The notes below the pieces were generated by a model that worked only from the letters and a program-made list of their open reading frames with translations, was not told the origin of the DNA and searched no databases. The translations under genes were made by a program, and so were the position numbers. Positions 24,201 through 28,083 of a stretch of 56,643 nucleotides of DNA are shown in pieces. The stretch comes from Candidatus Magnetaquicoccus inordinatus (GTDB lineage Bacteria > Pseudomonadota > Magnetococcia > Magnetococcales > Magnetaquicoccaceae), in contig NZ_RXIU01000003.1 in assembly GCF_004217665.1 (NCBI RefSeq), forward strand, positions 1 to 56,643. Reading direction: 5' to 3'. Positions within the stretch are counted from its first letter, which is position 1, and every line of letters starts with the position of its first letter.

Positions 24201-27200
24201 CGGTGATGATCGTATTGCCGTCAACAGCGGTGGTTATACCGTCGGCGTGATCAGCGGTGACAACCTGGACTATCGGCGTGGCCGCGATAGCGCCGACGCT
24301 TATCAACACCGTTTTGTCGATGTCTTGATGCCGCTGTTGGGCGGCAACGATAGCATCCTGGTCGGGGGTGGCGAGCAAATTCTCTTTGGGGGCTTTGGCA
24401 ACGACAGCCTGGAAAGCCGGACCGGTACAGCCAGTGGCGAACGCTCCATTCTTTTTGGCGATAGCGGTACCGTTGCTTTTGATAGCGGCCTGAGTGGCAG
24501 AATCAGCCGTGCTTTTACCACCGCCGAAGAGGCTGGGGGTGATGATACCCTGACGGTGGCTGGTGGTGTGGCCTATCTGTTTGCGGGCAAGGGCAATGAC
24601 TCTCTTGCTGCCAGCTCTTTTGCCTCTGAACGGGTTGCCTTTGGCGATAATGGGCAGATTGACTGGAACAGCAATGGCACTCTTGCCCGTCTGCAGACCA
24701 CCGGCTCCGATGCTTTGGATGCCACCATGACGGTGGACAGCTTCTCCTTGCCGCTGGGCTCTTTGCGCAATGAGGCCGATTATGCCTCCAACACCAGCAA
24801 AAACTATATCTTTGGTGGACCCGGTCTCGATACGGTGGCTGCGGCTGCCGATCCTCTGCAGGGGGATGATATGCTTGTTCCTGGCACCGGTTCGGTCTCG
24901 GCGCCAGGGCAGAGTGGCGAGGTAATCAGCATTGTTTTGTTGGGCTCTTTTACCGGGGATGAAAGCGATAAACAGTGGGAGTTTCTCATCGCTCCCGATG
25001 ATTATACGCCGCAGCGCGTCGAGTCGGATCCCTATGCACCGGTCGATCCCGGCAGTGGCAGTGTGACCGGTTCTGTGGTTGGTGAGGCGGCCTTGACCGA
25101 GGATAGTTTGACCACTGCCAGCGGGCAGTTGGCCTATCCTTCCATCAACGGTGGCAATGCCCAGTTTACTGTACAGAGCGAGGCTGTGGGCAATTATGGC
25201 AGCTTTTCGGTCAATGCTGCCGGGCGTTGGAGTTATTCTTTGGCCACCGATTTGTCGGATCCGTTGACTGCTGGCCAGGTGGTTCAGGATATCTTTATTG
25301 CCCGTACCACTGAAGGGAGCGCCACCACGGTCACTTTGACCATTACCGGGGCCAACGATGCGCCGGTATGGTCCACCATTGCCGCCACAAGCTATAGCGA
25401 CAGCAGCAGCAGCGACAGCTTTACTCTTGAGAGTGGAAACTGGGTGGCCAGTGACAGCGACAAGGGGGCTCTTTTGAGCTATGGCATCGAGGGGGGAGCT
25501 CTCAGCAATGGGTTGGTGAGCAAGGTGGGCAGTTATGGCACCTTGAGCATCGATGTCAGCACAGGGGCCTATAGCTATACCCCGGTTGCCAGCGCCATCA
25601 ACGCCTTGACTGCTGACAGTTCGGAGAGTTTTCAGATCACGGTAAGCGATGGTCTGGCCAGCAGTGCGGCCACCTATACCATCCATTTGACCGGTGTGAA
25701 TGATACACCGCAGTTGGCCACTGTAGAGGAGGCGACACTCAGCGATAGTGCGCTTGCCGACACTTTTCTTGCCATCGAGCGCAGCTTGAGCGGCAGTGAT
25801 CGTGATAGTGGCCAAACGCTCAGTTATGGCATTCAGGGTGGCAGTGTCAGTGCCGGAGTGGCTACGCTGCTTGGCAGTTATGGGCAGTTGAGTGTGGATA
25901 CAGTCAGCGGGGCTTTGCGTTATCAAGCGGATGCGGCCGCGATCAATGGTTTGGCTGCCGGGGCGGAGGTCAGCGACAGCTTTACCGTCACCTTCAGTGA
26001 TGGTACAGCGACGGTGACGCAAAGCTTTGTGGTGCGGGTCAGTGGTGCCAATGATCTGCCGGAACTGAGCGAGGTTGTGGGCAGTATGCTGAGCGATACG
26101 GCGACAGAGGACAGTTTTGCTGAAATCAGCCGCACCCTTACTGCCAGTGATCGGGATAGTGGCGCGGCGCTTGTTTTTGGTATTGCCGAGGTCACTGCCA
26201 GCGCTGGGGTGAGCAGCAAGCAGGGCAGTTATGGGGTGTTGTCGGTGACGGCGGAGGGGAGTTTAAGCTATCTGCCTGCGGCCAGTGCCATCAATGCTTT
26301 GGCAGAAGGGGAGTTGGTCAGTGACAGCTTTATCCTTTCGCTCAGTGATGGCACAGAGAGTGTGACCAGGCTTTTTGAGGTAGAGTTGCGTGGTGCCAAC
26401 GACAGCCCGCTGTGGCAGGGTGAAGTGGGTGATGCCGAATATCAAGACAGTGTGGCAAGTGACAGTTGGAGTGTGGTAGAGCGTACTCTGCTGGCCAGTG
26501 ATGTGGATCACGGCCAGAGTATCAGCTATGGGGTGCAGGGAGGTGTGGTCAGTGCAGGTGTGGCCACGCTGGCTGGTCAATATGGGCAGTTGCGTGTGGA
26601 TGTGAGCAGTGGTGCGGTAAGCTATCTACCTGACAGTGCAGCGATTAACGCTTTATTGGCCGGGGCGAGCGGCAGTGACAGCTTTACCCTGCAGGCCAGT
26701 GATGGGTTAAGCAGCATCAGCCGCAACTTTACGCTGCGGGTGAGTGGCAGCAATGATCAGGCAGAGATTGTCCTGGGCAGTGCTGGCCGTGACAGCGCGC
26801 AACTGACGGAGGATGTGGCGAGCAGCGCCGACAACAGATTGCAGGCCAGTGGCAGTTTGCAGGTCGGTGATGCTGATAGTGGGCAAGCAGAGTTTGCTAC
26901 CCAGGCGGTGGCGCAAGGGAGTGTCTGGGGGCAGTTAAGCATAAGTGCTTCCGGGCAATGGAGTTATCGTGTGGATAACAGCCTGAGTGCGTTGCAGAGT
27001 TTGGGGCAGGGAGAGCAGCATGTGGATCGTTTTCAGGTGAGCAGTGCGGATGGCAGCGCGACCCATTTGATTACGGTGACCATTCAGGGCGCAGACGAGC
27101 CGGTGGTGATTTCTGAGCCGACTGAGGAGGAGAAGCAGCAAGAGGAGCAGCAACAGCAGAGTGCTGCCCAGGCGGCAGCCCAGGCGGTGAGCAGCAGTAG

Positions 27201-28071
27201 CAGCTCTACAACCAGCACCAGCAGCAATGGCAACGCTCCGGCCAATAGTGGCAACAATAGTGGTGGTAACAATGGTCTGCAGGGGCAGGTATTGGTGACC
27301 AGCAGTACGCCATCTTCTTCGGGCAATGCGGGCAACAGCGGCGGGGTTCCGGGATCGGCCACCTCTGGCAGTAGTGACAGTGGGATCAGTTCCCTGCAGA
27401 CTGGCAACAAGGGCAACAAGAATGATCAGTCGGTCAACCAGCAGCCCAGCACGGTACCGTTGACGCAAGGGGCTTCCACCTTCTACAACACGGCGGCAGG
27501 CACGACACCCTCCACGCCCACGACAGCACAGGGTTCTGGTATCACGCAAAGCCAGAACTCCTCCTCTTATTCGCAGACGATGAGTCAATCCAGCAGCACG
27601 ACTGGCAGTGAAGGAGGCAGTTCGGCCAGCACTGGTAGCAGTGGCAACACACCGGCACAAAACAGTCAGCCCGCTGGCAGCACTCCTGGCAGCTCAGGTG
27701 GCAGCAATAGTGGCGGGGAGGGGCAATCTACAGCGCCTGCCTCTTCGGCGCCTGGTCAGGGTGGCGGCGAGGCTGCACCGGCTGGCAATTCGGGTGGCGA
27801 TTCGGGTGGTGAGCAGCCAGCAGCGCCTGGCAATTCGGCGGCACCCGGCAATCAAACCAATAATGAGGCGGCACCCGGCAATCAAACCAGTATGGAGCCG
27901 CAGGGTGAAGGGAGCCAAGAGCATGCGGCACAGTTGGATCCGTTGCTGGGTACAGCGGGCATGTTGGCTTCACTTGGGGTTGTGCGGCCACGTATTGTCT
28001 GGCAGCAGGAGCCTGCAGCCAGCAAAGGCAAAGGCTATCGGCGTCTGCAATCGGTAGCTCCACGTGGATAA
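6298..28071 (+). CDS. Giant LEPR-XLL/DUF4347 RTX-VCBS surface protein (7257 aa)
   Basis: A 7257-residue secreted or surface protein, well over 700 kDa. The ATG at 6298 follows AAGAGG by about 6 bases. A basic N-terminus with no Sec signal peptide leads to the LEPR-XLL motif (ETLEPRFLLSG, near residues 40-50). DUF4347 follows (about 105-275) with a conserved His171 in LLSHG and Cys214 in YGCDVG, a possible caspase/C80-like protease dyad. Then come two Ig-like units (about 580-750), three GXYXLXXNG/VQXAL units (about 980-1430), four repeats carrying an XXDNXSXXDLXXDLN signature (nt 11140-12600), a dockerin-like pair of EF-hand loops (about 2803-2843), a long Leu/Asp-rich beta region, RTX-type GGXGXD turns from about 4277, nineteen GDNG repeats, six VCBS/cadherin-like repeats (about 6254-6935), a Ser/Gly/Asn/Gln-rich tail and a basic C-terminus. 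The basic end is unlike a classical type I secretion signal. Likely roles are adhesion or cell-cell contact (family inference). Confidence 0.9.
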   Translation: MSEKRLAKSKTHAAQRLQAWLHSNQARRRVTTVRPRTLFAETLEPRFLLSGEALMLPPPPVVQDPQAPLQMLKQALQPQNSVAAHLVGQEAVVARLPQDGTAKKINEIFFVDAQVKDPATLIAEALKPRAGQSETARAEVVVLDGTQDGVGQISTWLQGYQGLQAIHLLSHGDDAALRLGSTTLNAQNLESYNEQLLSWRSALAPGADLLLYGCDVGKGASGDAFIQKLAQLTGSDVAASVDATGATALGGNWLLEKQTGAIETSNPFAAFTGYRQLMVTTTPSISGSSTLNFLSTLTAKATFQAANNLGAQMDANSAMASNMPMVDLPFSGLLRTSDGRTMGDVLAFRTLKGTSVLDDFLAAGGTNSSQLMARMGDYLNGLGDYSTLESVANHAGSAITLSDDGASKISLNLTLSRQFVQTFGFGKQLEALGLDFLAGSGVPLLADIHYTATFDLAAGAIAVSKLDAQIHVVDPQFSAKMALGVMDVAVNGGILNFDTGKVEFDPITTKLLEEVKKPSQPDFTDSDILIKVKSSSTPAVLANASFDLSGTVGDTPLATIAGGVPRVNVAFGGLSITSVETNSVHPTISGVATLLSDQSLQVVVGGASGAKYLVTPAQDGTWELDFATAVPSSGTLALVSGQDVEVTAQIVKTVGGTVATSATAAIKVNPTVNTVIANTITPTLSGVAFLAANQQLSVTVGGATYRVIPDAHGAWSLNLASLGTATLTNGTLALSHNPSTPYTVTVAISGGPTLSGQLTVDTSLSNANCSVTAPAEVIINGDTVTGSVSWPALQAAPLTMTSSNFSNLQAFSSLTSTQIVNMLKDLGTYLALLRDSGSFDAVLPYTELKLGEALDFSAAINKIIDSQLATTVSSGMVASKAISPVLTQDLAFDLEVQRAGDDRVTLISIAVNKSETSNFIHINELAGLIGTKIAAAVDGWLAWKGDPVEVAESLKGGLQIAVSGNSATARSSESQTLNVHASSGSYKLSYNGSSTAAISVLASPIEVQHALENVLGVGNVQVSGRAKHYLIDFIGSKAGSDQPLLAVSDLNVTTGSLLDVTASEFRQGPDGRTWGKINLLQADPDDFTSLRLAPSSGVSVQMLTGGSESSEAMQRLFVVHGGNSSFTLQGPGDPPIFVTDPLCIYGLDPSAAQSAIANALSAKLGSTVVGLAVAEVTSDYAADNGTRIFDISFGKKADQYYAQGLLTANQTTAGVTLSESTAGGQNEDGEDVNEVQLLLVEGSRAGSYVLKGTAVNGTSFTTVPIAYNASAATIQQALRDGMGLSSLTVGGPAPVLGKQAYSITFDAKNYGLLTAANLWTTQIPAQVVVSTEQIAAPAVGNSPALNEIQRLIVSNATGGNFSMGISLDNLLYETQSIDHGASASTLQASLLTMFRLWDSSVQSSDIAVSKNGNIYDIEFKGRWSGKDLPQLRVKSTHLTTASGTGYASLEHLGFLPGGQDTQVNNVTTFVTLTEMVQRFQQEINSSLNGATFLVNPTFDLAKKSFLFNVRLTPTQTMAVPLAVSGTIGELSALHSETSLDVTAQTLFQAAIGFDFSHLNTFALRAGGTYSGKISASAKDVNATGWPAISIFGDARFNMAFNGEGYDLTLTQGAVANNQSRADLVSDLQSLFNNQQVSAGGVLARRGFAHLGQVVKVGLSDEGQLTFTINAPIDQVQLTILSPIGLSVNTMSSVLGFRTMPCYPSPKAVELPSNGRLIAGSAHFSLKVDQSEAIDLVLNQATTDNNSSIDDLINDLNALFAATSLSGHAYLGSAGKGFSNLGQVIQASLRNGQIELVTQSAKIASLQMQISGSDPATKELGFTPGQFATTTGAYVFLQDFSLDGGATYQKIILGGNFSAVIHGQSGSTPATLGSPGSATLGMLDLTFDTLSTNYNGSLQFNLRNGLNGAAHDIISLNDLFDSAAAQTSLLGLGGKVTTNDTLSSPNAPFQSNGQLLRDVGLSVTVGTTALDVTVRKAATTSNSTVADLAADVNAAIHTALTNKFTTDPYADFVFVEADSISVAGKTVLKFNAATTTLTLATTPSQIYNASNGVLAVDLPLTVVIPNSGGYAVDLQVTASNTTENSSLADLVNTIDNSIKLALASARNNTDIVAVQEAIDAVIYPVDQLTGLVSAVNGVLTLQSAVTAAPITLKNLVVDGRLLKDDYIENLSLRNQAGTANSKPIAELTFSGITVATPAGVSAAGLNPNTVITIEVSNGDQALAGKEILANSSVVPADGLGSLTPFKEVSWSNMRDDLAQLSSLFGNLGDVGAFGELGRALPLLGDSISEQFDFASRFTAVNSALAAENGIGLTALASTLEKAFGLSSGAVTLQFDASSKLLKIDLPYQVVFDKSVAIELVMNDANLLSLLSAGDKEKLTTLLGAMSRLKDVDGSALMDLHADLTFHLALGLDMDPASSNLGRLFLFDHQESGNAGMADDLGTYALINAFRATVGGIAFTSVQGIYSLGVTGGSANLLINSGSGLTLHSDDKDGANDGRLYLNRYAALGSEAATALRHADFTVIFDGSADVVLPMTLTVSDELGQLAMEQIDGFINPLPLGKMELHFINLGDSFAKIGGKSGFTLQSSAESSNSHTVISSQVQQAALPERPATGNGSAVSTPEGAPIDSVDESGLTAVNPNPYFGSTEGSGASTTPSTQTVDITKLFATGPSVNPASTGFDVSLIIPDFAYWQTQLTQVLNAAIGEKCDPEQQVNGPLIFLLRDPTIIVDTVDAILGGIQKGLDAFSSVLDLPIIGDKLREATQFVVDLRKNVVGAIKTALDDAVDVYGGLDNALRMMMFKMLEPADVNHDLIVTATEQANGNPFLNFLQDYNGDKLITPDDIVVEYLAGTGQPTMDPRLAQYMGVTQSGITYEKKWKHADGTPWLNDDGTRKTTIETIPIPAVLPGQRTAWVTSGINTVKIDSQGNQIKHDDDSLCYVGKAGYVTLDSSLQKIVDDISGTIDSVLATASDILDNLVTNHGNGFVASATAFAEFVIAKVKAGYDYQHLLTDVFGTGVIAAALSDVIRTFTPSAAAIDADAATVKYNLDHNLSGSAALIPMAVLNEMKAAVRIQAEKVALQMALGSSTAIQFRMHLGQTYNPELDLSFDIGVPGLSLELDGGIGLKLDWDLFLGFGIDIKDGFYLITNMPETAGIGQKTVYNSQGVAIGVEANGKDAHIDNLWLVGKPFFTPAVKELQAQLDVYLAPGAGNQPAQLSGKLLFLNGTLTDNWDGWIRDNDTGIWGSGTDSLHRLAGTQNANYGRTTTLFDGESGFEGSRTRLRVNFSIDIKDVGLFGISALSMLTNGRLTFADLRNAKLSDLYKVEWEAKAQINLHVQLGLSLDMSGHAKDSYLPTIMGDFHLTWQDSNKNKYVKQINQFLGSGYDKLFHVGEPNIWMSDIYLDVGTFFSQFLKPIVKVIQYVTDPIMPVIDALTAPIPGISQLMGRDYSVVDLASDMSALFGGISKLDFIIAMVNVLEVIGHLPTDTDGMLIPIKEAFIISGKRDRKLDLSAFPSIIPDKSVTLPYLTIADVHVKQDDFEFNLDMGVGWRQNTTLFNLLRGNIPNLSFDFAMSADMRIPAPYIDVTPFDFTIDGIFNRDGSIAHFKLAIKAGWPRLLLSDILNGNMAPRFDVTLIMPDIDFTPNLLPLLRVTMPKLTATFNGVEHTLIGGSEINVDWPSWVQGFVDKTRIKRMTGPTANINLGSLHDFLMPLPYVEIGSTLLAVPGFTNPFTMKAYAGWKSKWFSDFLLGGMLPGLYLEVDLPSGFNVDTRILPVIDVLLPSLPSVSANFIISGQSHPFTIGSVAAGSKWRVDWSSALSAFVDTSNVKTIDLTAATFHIATTVNFGSIDLRFLPSIQVKWPDVHWIAVGKEYIWKQTSTSNLGWSSIISDAGLLSFLVDPNKSLVLSMPDVYLPSINLWDLLPDIDWDFSLPGLPSLPSLNIDLPDINLPGKQTVSPKDGYNEFMKKMKKPGSALKFPILDDPVFTVIGMLKGQPVDLMTFTPPDLDIKVGFRISFPVYPPVYVGLGGEIRIQAALKLGFDTYGIIKYSNSNNLLDIFDGFYVGDHIVQGVDKPEITLTAKLYAFAELNAFIIRAGVEGGIKLVGTLDIYDEDMDNKYRVSELLAAISEDPLDVVEMHLRASAYVSAYVDLFAIFDYVRVWEQTFFDVTLFEWEHDPAAKKPVLGSMDGDNLVLHVGSTITSIDGQSSVEKGAKDRLRRSTNDANEAYTLTGNGGTVNISAILPNGQTYTKTFTGVNRVKAYTGDGDDLIDASALDRKVLFIAGAGNDTLKGGSADDVLIGSASGTATLIGGLGKDLFIVRGGTTHLDGGSGDDSFRFLSGWGVADITDALGDNIIDFTAQTAAVTVDDSEGKAFQAANIVTWHNGGGGSGGGDTIDLIKGGKGGDILDFSGDEAPLLISVTATNAGWVKGSGAGKIQTSFASATHSDMQAVGDNAGYGFKFEGFENIFGGQGSDVFRIKDGASLTGSLHGDTEGALHHASSGNEIANSRNILDFSEYTASVTVNEESTSAFGSASATGIIVRGFHDLFGGASSDRLSGDGRNNLLVGNNGTDLLEGKAGHDLLVADTFVTYANLTGAQARPGDANLEKVTDYLSLQKAGAGQWGAAKRNWLWKGQTLESIANTTAGSQTLKGGSGNDIILGSKGGDIINIGGSGEGNDTIMADLGKVSVDFNYSVALLATSFGSVNGISVGGNDTIYLGGGSNLVIAGNGKDSVFAADVASSFNIILGDNGTVKFKTAEVSTNSGAKLTFANVDGIKRMLDSVDAPVAENGGTGNDDTISMSSGSAIVLAGAGKDTVRFSAAASTAANIRFISGDHASIRTDSHGGVSEFYTLDSVASSGGDDVIVVGSANDLANRHLGSNFILGGMGKDTIVVSGSVDASGNVSSGLARSEDVILGDNGKIKRTASLLAGHVANLMAQVVSSETANEQGGNDKIIVANGGKVIIAGVGDDTITSKDGDHLLIADNGQIDYDSNNDGILRKMQNSAISQGGNDSVTMGDGFKVVMGGFGTDTITLLASNLGDAIGPITVTGIAAVSGSVDQKRGRSGRYVSGDNAVILFDDQGGLTDITTIDETLSTGDDDSISVGLSPATSNTVDIGTNVLIGGMGDDSISVLGVGSTGSSFDTILGDNGIIERNDYNGLRPTEIAQGTAYALRAVHSTYKEVGGGKDSILTSMGNKVLVGGYDSDTITVTLATAVSSNFRLLSGDNVDISFDRFGGMIKLDTQDTQAVTGGADTILIGSSLTSGQFGTNMVAAGMASDLVLLGGASWDVVLQKLLAGDAYSEDILLGDNGIIERESATAAGEPNYMLQVKSELGDQGASDIIASGSGGKLLIGGFGSDRLTAHDGDHIVAGDNAEVNYDISAKNGILREVKAIETTMGGSDTINLQEGYKVVMGGIGGDSATYDTIDIAATGIAYALGSSITAQQEYLLQDQGIIAANRNEARSLTGIRTVFATQVTDTEAKGRIGRFVVGDNATFSFDTKGGLTDIVTMDVIAATGGRDQIILGAQSLAAGTDLGYQVVMGGMSTDSITIRAQSRSEDYLLGDNGEFHRTASGYGLTSLLSTAMGQGSADSIVSGAGIKMVIGGDSADTVDLATTYLADHADRVLMLGDSGEIRMDQAGGEMLESVTSFLSSPGGIDKLTVGDGDVAFIGGQDADSLTVNSVWNESRSESPYFRIAVGDNAALLFSATSNWESIGRPLSDLTQLQATDVSTTTGSDDSIQIGYAGESAHDIGTAILVGGVGADSLKVSGKQANVLLAGDNVVLRRSAGLTLGPKAIVSQNLELGGGDLLETPTGWHILVGGMAGDTIRAGKGEGVVVGDSGSILYAVDENGNSTALLAGVTSLGLGQGGADSINLGAGTATSDGNHVVVGGYGADVINLVALAGYERLLFGDAADVHYDSFGHLISTTTMDVTAATGGSDRITVGIGGNVNNWPAAGVDLNVVAGGIGDDRIAVNSGGYTVGVISGDNLDYRRGRDSADAYQHRFVDVLMPLLGGNDSILVGGGEQILFGGFGNDSLESRTGTASGERSILFGDSGTVAFDSGLSGRISRAFTTAEEAGGDDTLTVAGGVAYLFAGKGNDSLAASSFASERVAFGDNGQIDWNSNGTLARLQTTGSDALDATMTVDSFSLPLGSLRNEADYASNTSKNYIFGGPGLDTVAAAADPLQGDDMLVPGTGSVSAPGQSGEVISIVLLGSFTGDESDKQWEFLIAPDDYTPQRVESDPYAPVDPGSGSVTGSVVGEAALTEDSLTTASGQLAYPSINGGNAQFTVQSEAVGNYGSFSVNAAGRWSYSLATDLSDPLTAGQVVQDIFIARTTEGSATTVTLTITGANDAPVWSTIAATSYSDSSSSDSFTLESGNWVASDSDKGALLSYGIEGGALSNGLVSKVGSYGTLSIDVSTGAYSYTPVASAINALTADSSESFQITVSDGLASSAATYTIHLTGVNDTPQLATVEEATLSDSALADTFLAIERSLSGSDRDSGQTLSYGIQGGSVSAGVATLLGSYGQLSVDTVSGALRYQADAAAINGLAAGAEVSDSFTVTFSDGTATVTQSFVVRVSGANDLPELSEVVGSMLSDTATEDSFAEISRTLTASDRDSGAALVFGIAEVTASAGVSSKQGSYGVLSVTAEGSLSYLPAASAINALAEGELVSDSFILSLSDGTESVTRLFEVELRGANDSPLWQGEVGDAEYQDSVASDSWSVVERTLLASDVDHGQSISYGVQGGVVSAGVATLAGQYGQLRVDVSSGAVSYLPDSAAINALLAGASGSDSFTLQASDGLSSISRNFTLRVSGSNDQAEIVLGSAGRDSAQLTEDVASSADNRLQASGSLQVGDADSGQAEFATQAVAQGSVWGQLSISASGQWSYRVDNSLSALQSLGQGEQHVDRFQVSSADGSATHLITVTIQGADEPVVISEPTEEEKQQEEQQQQSAAQAAAQAVSSSSSSTTSTSSNGNAPANSGNNSGGNNGLQGQVLVTSSTPSSSGNAGNSGGVPGSATSGSSDSGISSLQTGNKGNKNDQSVNQQPSTVPLTQGASTFYNTAAGTTPSTPTTAQGSGITQSQNSSSYSQTMSQSSSTTGSEGGSSASTGSSGNTPAQNSQPAGSTPGSSGGSNSGGEGQSTAPASSAPGQGGGEAAPAGNSGGDSGGEQPAAPGNSAAPGNQTNNEAAPGNQTSMEPQGEGSQEHAAQLDPLLGTAGMLASLGVVRPRIVWQQEPAASKGKGYRRLQSVAPRG
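11140..12600 (+). repeat. Four repeats with an N.S..DL..D.N signature
   Basis: Inside the giant gene the protein motif ANNQSRADLVSDL, TDNNSSIDDLINDL, TSNSTVADLAADVN and TENSSLADLVNTID recurs near nt 11143, 11519, 12229 and 12535. Each is preceded by a beta-rich segment. The unit is typical of long extracellular stalks in LEPR-XLL proteins. The spacing is irregular (376, 710 and 306 bp), so this is a diverged repeat and not a recent tandem array. Confidence 0.6.
19120..24700 (+). repeat. RTX turns followed by nineteen GDNG-type beta repeats
   Basis: The region begins with RTX-like nonapeptide turns (GAGNDTLKGG, GGLGKDLF, GGSGDDSF). From about 20530 it runs through nineteen units built on GG.D.I..G....V.GG.G.D.I, each ending in a GDNG/GDNA/GDSG turn. 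Unit endings alternate between types such as LGDNG.I.R, ADN....YD and GDN....FD..GGLTDI. The triad ending near 21500 recurs as the triad ending near 22780, a higher-order repeat. Such Asp/Gly-rich turns bind calcium in RTX beta-rolls, and the same is likely here. Confidence 0.75.
25060..27100 (+). repeat. Six VCBS/cadherin-like repeats of about 113 residues
   Basis: The units are separated by conserved G.ND linkers (GANDAPVW, GVNDTPQL, GANDLPEL, GANDSPLW, GSNDQAEI). The first and last carry the classic VCBS core (LTEDSLTTASG, YGSFSV, GRWSYSL, TVTLTITGAND). The four middle units share the pattern SDS..DSF..I.R.L.ASD.D.G..L.YGI.GG. Near-identical units suggest fairly recent expansion. Downstream, 27120-27930 encodes a Ser/Gly/Asn/Gln-rich disordered tail. 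Confidence 0.8.
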
Positions 28072-28083
28072 GCGTTTGTTCGG

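Noticed and set aside
19120-24700. Regularly spaced DNA repeats resembling an array
   Set aside because: They are in frame, encode the GDNG/RTX protein repeats and have no unique spacers.
22078-26022. A 1314-codon open frame on the minus strand
   Set aside because: It lies wholly antisense to the RTX/GDNG repeats of the giant gene. The repetitive, GC-skewed codon pattern keeps the opposite strand open; the translation shows no domain, signal or start site.
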